This document shows positions 34,950 through 44,190 of a stretch of 64,000 nt of DNA, piece by piece. A program made the translations under genes and the position numbers. Origin of the DNA: Lunularia cruciata (taxonomy: Eukaryota > Streptophyta > Marchantiopsida > Lunulariales > Lunulariaceae); NCBI GenBank assembly GCA_948567375.1, contig OX419757.1, positions 56,913,665 to 56,977,664 of the forward strand, written 5' to 3'. A model generated the notes under the pieces. It was not told where the DNA came from. It searched no databases and saw only the letters and a list, made by a program, of their open reading frames with translations. Position 1 is the first letter of the stretch; the number at the start of each line of letters is the position of its first letter.

Positions 34950-36374
34950 CTATTTTGGCTTATTCTCTACTTCGTAAGCCCGACTAACTTTGTCACTAAA
35001 CTCCATATTGTTACATATTCCCCCGCCGCTAGTTGGTGACATCCTCGTCGCCAGTGAAGCTTCAAATTCCTTGATGGCCATCTGTGCATTCTGGAGGTGA
35101 GAAAGAGGTTCCCATGTGGCATCATGAAGGGGATACCCTTTCCAAAGGACCTTGTACTCCGTGTGTTGGCGACGGCCTCGTTGAATATGGCAACGCGCAA
35201 GGATACGATCAACTTCGTACTCCTCATGATCATTGATAGGGATAGGAAGAGGGGGAGGTTGGACTCGAGAGGAAAAGGAAGAAGGGTTAGGAACAAAGGG
35301 TTTCAACTTGGAAACATGAAAGACAGGATGGATACGCATGTGACAAGGTAAGGCAAGACGATAAGCAACAGGAGAGATAATATGGGTGATATCAAAGGGT
35401 CCTATCCAATTAGGAGCAAGTTTACGAACTTGGGTATCAAGTGGGAGAGGGAGGTTACTAGAGGATAGCATGACTTTATCACCAACTTCAAAGGTGAGAT
35501 CACGACGATGATGGTCTGCATATTGTTTTTGGTGATTCTGAGCAACAAGGAGGTGAGACTTGGCTTGTTGGAGAGAGCGGGATATAGTGGTCAAGAATGT
35601 AGAAGTATGAGGAACCTGAGAGGGAGGGGGAGCAAGAAGAGAATCTGGAACAAGCGGATCTTGGCCAAAATTGAGAAAGAAGGGAGAAAATCCAGTGCTT
35701 GCCTGTTTGGAGTTGTTGTAGGCAAATTCTGCAGCTGCAAGACATTCATCCCAGTTGGTATGGTGGACATTGACAAAGGCCCGCAACATATCCTCCAATG
35801 TACGATTGGCGCGTTCAGTTTGTCCATCAGTTTGAGGATGATAGGCCGTGGACAAAGCAAGCTTGGTGCCGAGTATCTGAAAGAGTGCTTGCCAAAACTT
35901 CCCGGTAAAGCAAGGATCACGATCGGAGATGAGTACGCATGGCATGCCATGATGCTTGAAGACATTGTCAAAGTAGATTTGTGCTAAGGTTGGAGCATCC
36001 ACGGTATCACAAGTTGGTGCCAAGTGGATTTGCTTACTAAGCTTATCCACAAACACCACGATGGCGGTGTGTCCTTGTTTTGTCTTTGGCAAGGATGTGA
36101 TGAGATCCAAGCTCACATGCTCCCAATGAGCGGATAGAATGGCGAGTGGTTGAAGGAGTCCACTCGGCTTCTGGTTGCTGGCCTTGTTCCATTGGCAACT
36201 CTCACATGATCGGACAAAGTCTCGAACATCTCGTGTCATGTTGGGCCACCACCATTGGCGTTGGAGGGTGCCCAAGGTCTTGTCCACTCCCATGTGACCA
36301 GCTATTGGTAAATCATGGGCTTCTTGAAGGCACACAAGTCGAAGATCACCTTTGGCTGGAACATAGATCTGGTC
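34950..36374 (-). pseudogene. C1 integrase and chromodomain
   Basis: Open minus-strand frame; B2 cuts it off from the upstream pol at 36375. It contains the HHCC zinc region (HMGVDKTLGTLQRQWWW, CESCQW), the catalytic core (VSLDLITSLP, LISDRDPCF, GQTERANRTL) giving the D, D, E residues, a GPF-type C-terminal region, and a chromodomain (YEVDRILARCHIQRG, YKVLWKGYPLHDATWEP). The chromodomain places it among plant chromoviruses and may direct insertion to modified chromatin. The last 22 codons lie within the 3' LTR. Confidence 0.92.
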
Positions 36375-37052
36375 TGTAACACCCATTTGTGCATGTGTGT
36401 GGTATTGTGATATTTAGCTTGTATTACAAGTACTTAAGAGATATTATTTATATAGAGATAAAGGATGGTTCTATATTAGTCATGGTTAGCTAAAGTTAGT
36501 CATAGCTAAGATAGATGGGACCTTACTTTAGAGGAAGTAGAAAAGATGAGCACCACTATTTTGGATTTTAGTGTGTTGACTTGGTATTATTCCTAGGTGT
36601 TTGGCTTTGGGGAAAGAGTTGAGAACTCTTGGGCCCGCAAGCCTTTTTGTTTTGGATTCTTCTTTAGTCCAAGGATAGCCCATGTGAAGGAATCCTTGCT
36701 TTAGTGGTTGGGTCAAGATAAGGGGAATATGCCCATGTGAATGGATATTCCTTTCTACTTTTTGACTTTACTTGACTTTTAGTCTAGTAACTTGAGTTAC
36801 TACGGTAATTAGTAACTTTGGTACGTAACTATTTCACAAGTATATAAACAAGGAGTGAGGAGGTACTCATCATCCTTTCATTTGCAACTATCTCTCTCTC
36901 ATTGAGTTCTCTAGTGAGCAATGTCTTGAGTCTTGGAGTGTTAGCCTTGGAGGAGTATGATGGAGTTGGGGTTCCTTGCCTTCTTAGTCCATGGTGCGCT
37001 ACCATAATAGCCATCAGAGGTTCATCCTGAGTGAGAGACAGGCCGGCTCACA
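36375..37052 (+). repeat. B2 5' LTR
   Basis: Starts TGTAACACCC and ends CCGGCTCACA. Promoter TATA at 36841-36847 (TATATAAACA). Confidence 0.96.
36841..36847 (+). promoter_or_regulatory. B2 LTR TATA box
   Basis: TATATAAAC about 210 bp before the LTR end, in the normal position for an LTR promoter. Repeated at 43979 in the 3' LTR. Confidence 0.7.
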
Positions 37053-37056
37053 TTTT

Positions 37057-37073
37057 TGGTTCCGTTGCCGGGA
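37057..37073 (+). promoter_or_regulatory. B2 primer-binding site
   Basis: TGGTTCCGTTGCCGGGA, four bases after the LTR. It begins with the TGG that pairs with a tRNA CCA end. It resembles an Asp-tRNA site (CCGTTGCCGGG shared) but differs at bases 4-5, so I do not assign the tRNA. Confidence 0.6.
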
Positions 37074-37092
37074 CCTTTCTAGAAGGCAAGAT

Positions 37093-37264
37093 AATGTTCC
37101 GCGTCCAATTCTACATTAGGCAGAAGGAGGCTATGAGAGCTCACTTGGAGAGAACATTAGGAGAGGAGAGGGCTGAACTTATGTTAGAGAACCAAGATCC
37201 ATTTGTATACCCTGTAGTTCATTATGATGTCTTTGAGGTGATTTTGTACATCTTGTACACATGA
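37093..37264 (+). CDS. B2 leader peptide, 57 codons
   Basis: Short ORF starting with ATG at 37093, 20 bp after the primer site. Contains YIRQKEAMRAHLERTLGEER and ENQDPFVYPVVHYDVF. The second phrase resembles the small ORF in insertion E (20165-20407). It is frameshifted in B1. Function unknown; it could be an upstream ORF affecting translation of gag. Confidence 0.4.
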
Positions 37265-37750
37265 GAGGAATTGGAGAGATTGTGTGAGGTGGATTGCAGA
37301 TTTTGGGGATTAAGGTGATTTTAGGCAAAATCTCAAGTTTGAGATCTGGACTTGAGATTTCTACACATGATAGCTTGGGTTATCTTTCAGTTAGCACACT
37401 TGAAATTATTGAGAGAGCTTCTATGCGCACTGGGCTAGAATTTTTGAAAGTTGATAGGGTAAAGTGCTCCCGCAACTGCATGCTCTCTGGAAAATTGTAC
37501 AGAGTCTGCCATTTCTTCAATTTTCAGTGAATTGTCCTGAAAATTTCCAAGAAAATTCAGTGCATTGTATCCTACCTGCTGCCACAAAAATTAGAGAGAG
37601 ATCGTTTTTGAGCAGGGCGTGATGAGTTTTTGAAGTGAGGGGGTGGTTTTCAGACCAAATCTGAAATATGGGTGCTGAATAGAAAGGTGTCTAGGCCAAA
37701 TGGCTCAATGAAAAGATCTGAAATTTTGCAGGGAGGGACGCCCTGGAGTT
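37265..37750 (+). other. B2 leader, non-coding part
   Basis: Counterpart of 12855-13380 in B1. No gene seen. Confidence 0.5.
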
Positions 37751-37939
37751 GTGATCAAGTGTGCAAAATTTCAGAGGACTGTGACGTATTGGTTGGGAGA
37801 TTTGAATGACATTGTGAGGAAGGGTCAATTCTGCAGAGTGGAGATCTCATGCATGAGAAGCTTGAGATCAACAAAAAGCATGTTTGAGTGTTTAGATTCA
37901 TCTTGGGGAACATGGAGAGTCATCAAGAGTGGAAATTGA
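37751..37939 (+). other. B2 upstream leader frame
   Basis: Opens with GTG, no ATG. Contains YWLGDLNDIVRKGQFCRVE, conserved in B1 (12639-12854). It overlaps the zinc-knuckle ORF in another frame. It may be the N-terminal half of one leader protein that needs a frame change, or simply lost its frame. Confidence 0.4.
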
Positions 37940-38385
37940 GATTATGCAAGGTTCCCCAAGGGTTTGAGGTGATTGTAGGGGTGGATTTGAGGAAAAGAGA
38001 GTTTACAATAGAATTTGAAGAGAGTGTTGAGAGGATCCAAAAACCTACACCACTTGGAGGAAAGAGTGAGTCTAAGTGCTTTCTATGTGGAGAGAAGGGA
38101 CATAAGGCAAGTTCATGTCCATTGACCTTTGAGAGCAAGAGATTGAGGGAAAGGAGAGGCTTACTTGACTTGGGTTTGCATGTTGGACCTTCTTCACCAA
38201 GATTGGGAGGGAGAAGATCTAAGACCAAAGAGTTGTGTGAGGTTTGTGGAGTTGAAGGACTTCCAAAAGGACATGAGTGTAGTGGAGTAAAAGCACTTTT
38301 GGAAACTTTGGTGAAGGATCTTGGAGAGAGTCTTAGTACAGCTACAGAAATACTACCACCTTCATCAGCTAGTTCTCAAGATTAG
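37912..38385 (+). CDS. B2 leader ORF with zinc-knuckle, 157 codons
   Basis: ATG at 37912 (MESHQEWKLRLCKVPQGFEV); an alternative GTG is at 37888. It contains CFLCGEKGHKASSCP (C-X2-C-X4-H-X4-C, about residue 56) and a second cluster CEVCGVEGLPKGHEC (about residue 107), ending in a serine-rich tail. It sits 252 bp before gag. Almost identical to 12221-12694 in B1, with conservative changes only. Extra zinc-knuckle ORFs before gag are not standard for gypsy elements. It could be a captured host sequence or an RNA-binding accessory. I do not assign a function. Confidence 0.65.
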   Translation: MESHQEWKLRLCKVPQGFEVIVGVDLRKREFTIEFEESVERIQKPTPLGGKSESKCFLCGEKGHKASSCPLTFESKRLRERRGLLDLGLHVGPSSPRLGGRRSKTKELCEVCGVEGLPKGHECSGVKALLETLVKDLGESLSTATEILPPSSASSQD

Positions 38386-38637
38386 TGATGGAGATAATCT
38401 TTCAACTTATGGATAAACTATCCATGAGAGTTAGATTAATATGCACTCTAGGATTTGATGTTGCTATAGAAATCTTGGAGCAACCTGAACCTTTTGTGTT
38501 CCCTAGAGTGGATTATTCTCAGATGGTGTTAGTCATGTATATACTCTATTAGTAATAGAGTGAGAGAAAAGAAAAGAGAAAGAAAAAAAAAAAAAAAAAA
38601 AAATTTTGAGAGAAAAGAAAGATAGTGAGGGGTTAAG
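38386..38637 (+). other. B2 spacer before gag
   Basis: Contains a polyadenine run at 38583-38602 just before gag. No gene. Confidence 0.6.
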
Positions 38638-41600
38638 ATGGGGAAACTTCCGGTTTTCTTTGGCAAGGATGGAGAAGATGTGGAGGCCTTTGTGAGAGAC
38701 TTCAAGAGAGCTTGCATAGGAAACAATGAGAGGAGGAAGAATGAGTGGGCCTCATTATTACCAGATTTCTTTGAGGATGCAGCACTTACATGGTATGAGT
38801 CAGAATACCAAAAGAGAGAGAGGAGAGAGGGGGAAGAGGAGTCTTGGGAGACTTTGACTTCAGCACTCATTGAGAACTTTCTTCCTGATGAGAGTTATGA
38901 GAGATTGATGAGTGAGGTTACATTTCTCAAGCAAGGAGATGGAGAGAAAGTGAGAGTCTATGTGGAAAGAGTGGAAAAATTGGAGTCCAGATTTCGCATA
39001 GTGTTGAGGAAGGGTGGGGATGATGTGGAGACTACAATGATTGGCATAGGGGCCATGCTCACCAAGAATTTTGTGGGAGGATTGAGACCACAAATTAGAA
39101 GCAAGGTGAGATATGAGAAACCTTCTTCCAAGGTTGAAGCTATCAAGATCGCAATTCGTATGGAGGAGAGTTTGGAAGGGGATGAGAGTGATTTGGTGGT
39201 GAAGGAGGTTGTGCATCCTCCTCAAGGCTACAAGTATGGTGGAACTTCTGATACTTTGGTGACAAGGGTTGCACCACAAGTAGTAGTTGCTCCAGTTCTT
39301 GCACCTCCACCAAAAGATCCACTCCAAACCATCACAGAACAACTTGCGGATCTCAAGATCAATGTGGTGCAATTATGGGAGAAGAGAGAGGTGGATCAGA
39401 ATGTAGGGAGAGGGCCTAGGAGTTATGGAAACCATCCATATAGAGGAGGCCAACCAGCCAACAATTTCAATGATAGAAATTGTTTTGGTTGTGGGGGAAG
39501 AGGCCATATCCAAAGGAATTGCCCAAATTCCACTTACCATGGAGGAAGGGGTTATGAGGGAGCCAATAGAGGGAAAGAGGGAGGTAGTGAAACCCAAGTG
39601 GCTCCTAATCCCAACAAAGGTAAGGGGATAGCATCCATAGATGTGGTTGAGAGCAAGTATGAGAAGGGAGAGTGCTCAAACTCCAAGGGTCCTAATTTGG
39701 AGCTTTTGGCACAAGAGAAGAAGAGAGCTCGTTTTGCAGAGGATGTTCACTCTTCTCAAGGATTTACTTCAAGCAAGGATACTCCTATGTCTACTAGGAG
39801 CACTCGCACCTCAACACCATCAACAACAAAGACTCCAAGGAAGAAGTTGGGGATGGAGGACTTCTTGATCTCCAAGCAACAATGGAACTACAATGTGTTG
39901 GAGGATGTTGGTAGTCACAAGGCTAACATCACAGTGGGCCAATTAATTGCTTTGAACCCTACCTTGAGAAAGGAGCTTAGAGGTGGTTTGAGTTCTACAA
40001 GGAGCAAGAAGAAGAAGAAGGCAAAAGTTCCAATATCAATGGGGGTGGTGGATGCCAAGCCAGCACCATGGGAAGCTTGTGAATATGCCTCCAAGATTGA
40101 TGTGAGAGTGAATGGTCACAACATCAAGGATGCATTGGTTGATGGAGGATCAGCAGTGAATGCCATGTCAGAAAGGTTGATGAAGAAGTTGGGTATGATA
40201 CCCTCAAGAGCTTCAACATTTGTGGTGAGCATGGCAAACAAGCAACAAGTTCGACCAGTAGGAGTGATGGATAAGGTGGTAGTTTCAGTTATGGGAGTTC
40301 AAAATCTCATGACTTTCCAAGTCTTGAAGGATTCAAGCTATGACTTACTTCTTGGGAGGCCATGGTTGAGAGCAGCACGCACAACTGATCGATGGCACAA
40401 AGGGTACTTAAGGATTGGGCCATCAAACCATAGAGTCACTGTTCCTGTGACTAACACCACCAACACTTCACATTCAGATACCCCATCTTCTGATTATTGG
40501 GAATCTGATTCTGAAGGAGGAGCTTCAGGTGTGGACACAAGCATGGAAGAGGAGACTTCCACGGAGGAGGATGAATCTGAATCTGATTCAGATGTGTATC
40601 CTTTGTGTGCTATGGATTTTGCACCTAAGCCAGAGGTTTTGAAGGACCCAGATAAATCACCATTGACACTTGAGGAGGTAGAGAGAAGGTTATCTACCCT
40701 CAAGTATGGCCCAAATGTTACCAAGGAGGAGAAGGTGAGATTTGAGGAGATTTTCCGCAAGTTCATCCATGTGTTTGCTTTTAGTTACAAGGATTTGAAG
40801 GAAGTCACCTTGGAGGAGCACAAGATAGAGGTGGAGTCACATGCAAGACCAATCCGCCAAAAGCAACGTCGCATTAGCCCACCAATATCTTTGGTTGTGA
40901 AGGAGGAGATTGATAAGCTCAAGGAGGCTGGATTTATCTTTGAGGTGGAGAATTCAGAATGGGTGTCTCCAATTGTCATTGTGAAGAAAAAGAATGGCAA
41001 GCTTCGGGTATGTGTGGATTACAAGAAGCTCAATGCTGTTACCAAGAAGGACTACTACCCATTGCCATTCATTGATGAGATCTTGGAGGAGGTTGCAGGT
41101 CATGAGAGGTACAGTTTTGGAGATGGTTATAGTGGATATAACCAAATCAAGATTGCACCAGAGCATCAACAACTCACCACATTCACCACACCTTGGGGAA
41201 CTTACGCTTTCAAGGTCATGCCTTTTGGGCTTTGCAATGCTCCAGCCACATTCCAATGGTTCATGAACAAGGTATTTGAACCTTTCATTGGGAAATTTGT
41301 GAGAGATTTCATTGATGACTTTTGTGTCTATGGGAGCAAGGAGGAGCACTTTGAGCACCTAATCAAAGTCTTGCAACGCTTGGATGAGGCAAATGCATCA
41401 CTCAACCCAGAGAAGTGCATTTTTGGATGTGAAGAAGGTCTACTTTTGGGGCACATCATCTCCAAGGATGGAATAGCAATTGATCCTGAGAAGGTGAGGA
41501 AAATCTCAGACCTTCCATTCCCTTCAAGCTTGACAAAGTTACGCCAATTCTTGGGAATGGTTGGGTACTATAGGAGGTTCATCTTCTCATTTTCCAACAA

Positions 41601-43464
41601 GGCTTATGCATTGACCATCTACATGAAGAAGGGTGTAGATTACATGGTAATTTTGGAAGACAAGGAGGCTCTCAAAGCTTTTGAGGAGCTCAAGCAATCC
41701 CTTGTTGTAGCTCCAATTCTTGCTAAACCTGATTGGAGTAAGCCTTTCATCCTCTACACTGATGCTTCTAATGTAGCTATAGGATGCACTCTTAGTCAAT
41801 TAGACCAAGATGGGCATGATCATCCAATAGCTTATGCTAGTAGGCAGATGGTTTCAGCAGAGAAGAACTACTCTGTCACAGAGAGAGAAGGGTTGGCAGT
41901 GATCTTTGGTCTCAAGAAGTTTAGACACTACTTGATTGGAGGGAAAGCCACAATTGTCACGGATCACAAGGCTTTGAAGTACATCTTCAACAAGCCTAAT
42001 GTTGAAGGGAGACTAGCAAGGTGGATGATACTCTTGTCTGAGTATGACTACACAATTGAGGATAGGCCAGGAAAGAAACATGCAAATGCTGATTTGTTAT
42101 CTAGAGCCTATGATCATGATGGAGATGAGCCAGTAGATGATTCCTTCCCGGATGAGGAGCTCATGACAATCTCAGTCACTCAAGAGATTCCAATGGAGTA
42201 CAAGGAGATTGTGGATTTTGTGACAAGAGGTAACTATCCAGAAGGGATGCATGCTAGGGAGAGGAAGGCCCTTGCAACAAGATCTAGACCTTACACAATG
42301 GTGGAGGATATTCTTTTTCACCAAGGAGCAGATGGTCTACTTCGAAGAGCAGTGGGTAAGGAAGAGTCTATCCTACTCATAAAGGAGTTTCATGAAGGTT
42401 TAGTATGTGGAGGACACTTTGCAGGAAAGGTGACTGCTTTCAAGATTCTAGATGCAGGTTACCATTGGAGAGGGATTTTCAAGGATTGTCTTGATTATTG
42501 CAAAACTTGTCATGTTTGTCAAGCTTTTGCTAGAAAGTCTACATCCACTCCACCACTTAGATCAATTCCATTGCTAGGACCTTTTGAGAAGTGGGGAATT
42601 GATTTTGTAGGACCTCTCAATAGAACCCCAAGGAACAATCGGTACATTGTGGTAGTTACTGATTACCTTACCAAGTGGGTTGAGGCTAGACCATTGAGGG
42701 ACAAGAATGAAGATGAAGTGGGTAGATTTCTTTATGAACGCATTATCACTAGGTTTGGATGCCCTTTGGAGTTGGTTTCTGATAGAGGAGGAGAGTTTAC
42801 AGGAAGCATTACTACAGCCATGCTACGACATTTCTCTATCACACATAGAGTAACTACATCCTATAAGCCAAATTCCAATGGCTTGGCAGAGAGAACCAAT
42901 CAGACCTTGTGCATGATGTTGGCCAAAGATGCAGAAATGGAGGGGGCTAAACATCATTGGGACAAGAGGATTCATGCAGTTTTGTGGGAGTATAGGACAA
43001 CCATGAAGACTTCCACTGGATATTCTCCATTCCAATTGGTGTATGGTATTGAGTCTACTTTACCTATTCACTTTGATCTTCCTACCTTCCAAAGCATTCA
43101 TAGGAGATTGAAGAAAGCACAAGGAAGTGATGCAGGGAAGTCAAGGAAGGATCAACTCATGGAGTTGGAAGAGGCAAGAGCAGTTGCTATGGTTCGAGTG
43201 GAGCAAGCCCAAAGGAAACAAAAGGAGAGCTATGACAAGAGGCAAGGCAAGAAGAAGGTGGAGCCTTTCAAAGAAGGTGATTGGGTAATGTTGTTTGATT
43301 CCATTCGATTCAAGAGAGTACAAAAGAAGTTTTTGCCTAAGTACTTTGGACCTTTCATAGTAGAGAAGGTGTGGGGAAATTACACTTATGATCTCAAGGA
43401 GTTGGGAGGAAGACACTTTGATAGGATTAACCATGATAAGTTGAAGATGTACCATAGAAGGTAG
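38638..43464 (+). CDS. B2 gag-pol polyprotein, intact, 1608 codons
   Basis: A single uninterrupted frame starting at ATG (MGKLPVFFGKDGEDVEAFVR). Order: Gag about 1-250 (includes WASLLPDFFEDAALTWYESE); zinc knuckle CFGCGGRGHIQRNC at 282-295; protease with VDGGSAVNAMS (Asp502, DGG in place of DSG or DTG); RT with FIDDFCVYG (Asp893, Asp894); RNase H with YTDASN (Asp1042); integrase HHCC with CKTCHVCQ and catalytic Asp1322, Asp1382, Glu1418 (35 residues between the last two). A GPF-type region follows (FGPFIVEKVWGNYTYDL); no chromodomain. All expected catalytic residues are present, so it looks active. The FIDDF box suggests a non-chromovirus lineage, possibly Athila/Tat-like; this is a weak inference. 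Confidence 0.97.
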   Translation: MGKLPVFFGKDGEDVEAFVRDFKRACIGNNERRKNEWASLLPDFFEDAALTWYESEYQKRERREGEEESWETLTSALIENFLPDESYERLMSEVTFLKQGDGEKVRVYVERVEKLESRFRIVLRKGGDDVETTMIGIGAMLTKNFVGGLRPQIRSKVRYEKPSSKVEAIKIAIRMEESLEGDESDLVVKEVVHPPQGYKYGGTSDTLVTRVAPQVVVAPVLAPPPKDPLQTITEQLADLKINVVQLWEKREVDQNVGRGPRSYGNHPYRGGQPANNFNDRNCFGCGGRGHIQRNCPNSTYHGGRGYEGANRGKEGGSETQVAPNPNKGKGIASIDVVESKYEKGECSNSKGPNLELLAQEKKRARFAEDVHSSQGFTSSKDTPMSTRSTRTSTPSTTKTPRKKLGMEDFLISKQQWNYNVLEDVGSHKANITVGQLIALNPTLRKELRGGLSSTRSKKKKKAKVPISMGVVDAKPAPWEACEYASKIDVRVNGHNIKDALVDGGSAVNAMSERLMKKLGMIPSRASTFVVSMANKQQVRPVGVMDKVVVSVMGVQNLMTFQVLKDSSYDLLLGRPWLRAARTTDRWHKGYLRIGPSNHRVTVPVTNTTNTSHSDTPSSDYWESDSEGGASGVDTSMEEETSTEEDESESDSDVYPLCAMDFAPKPEVLKDPDKSPLTLEEVERRLSTLKYGPNVTKEEKVRFEEIFRKFIHVFAFSYKDLKEVTLEEHKIEVESHARPIRQKQRRISPPISLVVKEEIDKLKEAGFIFEVENSEWVSPIVIVKKKNGKLRVCVDYKKLNAVTKKDYYPLPFIDEILEEVAGHERYSFGDGYSGYNQIKIAPEHQQLTTFTTPWGTYAFKVMPFGLCNAPATFQWFMNKVFEPFIGKFVRDFIDDFCVYGSKEEHFEHLIKVLQRLDEANASLNPEKCIFGCEEGLLLGHIISKDGIAIDPEKVRKISDLPFPSSLTKLRQFLGMVGYYRRFIFSFSNKAYALTIYMKKGVDYMVILEDKEALKAFEELKQSLVVAPILAKPDWSKPFILYTDASNVAIGCTLSQLDQDGHDHPIAYASRQMVSAEKNYSVTEREGLAVIFGLKKFRHYLIGGKATIVTDHKALKYIFNKPNVEGRLARWMILLSEYDYTIEDRPGKKHANADLLSRAYDHDGDEPVDDSFPDEELMTISVTQEIPMEYKEIVDFVTRGNYPEGMHARERKALATRSRPYTMVEDILFHQGADGLLRRAVGKEESILLIKEFHEGLVCGGHFAGKVTAFKILDAGYHWRGIFKDCLDYCKTCHVCQAFARKSTSTPPLRSIPLLGPFEKWGIDFVGPLNRTPRNNRYIVVVTDYLTKWVEARPLRDKNEDEVGRFLYERIITRFGCPLELVSDRGGEFTGSITTAMLRHFSITHRVTTSYKPNSNGLAERTNQTLCMMLAKDAEMEGAKHHWDKRIHAVLWEYRTTMKTSTGYSPFQLVYGIESTLPIHFDLPTFQSIHRRLKKAQGSDAGKSRKDQLMELEEARAVAMVRVEQAQRKQKESYDKRQGKKKVEPFKEGDWVMLFDSIRFKRVQKKFLPKYFGPFIVEKVWGNYTYDLKELGGRHFDRINHDKLKMYHRR

Positions 43465-43512
43465 AGAGACCTTCACTTTGAGGACAAAGTGAAAACTTAG
43501 TCCGGGGGTAAA
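43465..43512 (+). other. B2 3' untranslated end and polypurine tract
   Basis: 48 bases between the stop codon and the 3' LTR. TCCGGGGGTAAA (43501-43512) directly precedes the LTR and is the likely plus-strand primer tract. It is kept in B1 (7133-7144). Confidence 0.75.
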
Positions 43513-44190
43513 TGTAACACCCATTTGTGCATGTGTGTGGTATTGTGATATTTAGCTTGTATTACAAGTACTTAAGAGATATTATTTATATAGAGATAAA
43601 GGATGGTTCTATATTAGTCATGGTTAGCTAAAGTTAGTCATAGCTAAGATAGATGGGACCTTACTTTAGAGGAAGTAGAAAAGATGAGCACTACTATTTT
43701 GGATTTTAGTGTGTTGACTTGGTATTATTCCTAGGTGTTTGGCTTTGGGGAAAGAGTTGAGAACTCTTGGGCCCGCAAGCCTTTTTGTTTTGGATTCTTC
43801 TTTAGTCCAAGGATAGCCCATGTGAAGGAATCCTTGCTTTAGTGGTTGGGTCAAGATAAGGGGAATATGCCCATGTGAATGGATATTCCTTTCTACTTTT
43901 TGACTTTACTTGACTTTTAGTCTAGTAACTTGAGTTACTACGGTAATTAGTAACTTTGGTACGTAACTATTTCACAAGTATATAAACAAGGAGTGAGGAG
44001 GTACTCATCATCCTTTCATTTGCAACTATCTCTCTCTCATTGAGTTCTCTAGTGAGCAATGTCTTGAGTCTTGGAGTGTTAGCCTTGGAGGAGTATGATG
44101 GAGTTGGGGTTCCTTGCCTTCTTAGTCCATGGTGCGCTACCATAATAGCCATCAGAGGTTCATCCTGAGTGAGAGACAGGCCGGCTCACA
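43513..44190 (+). repeat. B2 3' LTR
   Basis: 678 bp, one visible mismatch to the 5' LTR. Followed by GGTC target duplication. Confidence 0.96.

Larger units (their letters stand above)
34593..35015 (-). repeat. C1 3' LTR with HSE-like palindromes
   Basis: 423 bp. The minus orientation starts TGTAACAATATGG at 35015. It contains TATA (34697-34704, minus CCTATAAATACC) and upstream of it at least five palindromic blocks of GAA/TTC. The pol stop codon lies inside it at 34950-34952. Confidence 0.95.
36375..44190 (+). mobile_element. Intact Ty3/gypsy element B2, plus strand, nested in C1
   Basis: Complete 7.8 kb element: LTRs of 678 bp at 36375-37052 and 43513-44190, primer region, leader ORFs, one unbroken gag-pol frame and polypurine tract. 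GGTC is duplicated at 36371-36374 and 44191-44194. The LTRs differ at one base by eye (CACCACT against CACTACT), so it inserted very recently. It is probably autonomous. It is the only fully intact element in the window. Confidence 0.96.

Noticed and set aside
34950..35300. Host chromodomain (HP1-like) gene
   Set aside because: The chromodomain is the C-terminus of an integrase frame in a complete LTR element.
38860..39372. Antisense ORFs across B2 gag-pol
   Set aside because: They mirror the coding strand, appear equally in decayed B1, and have no recognisable domain.
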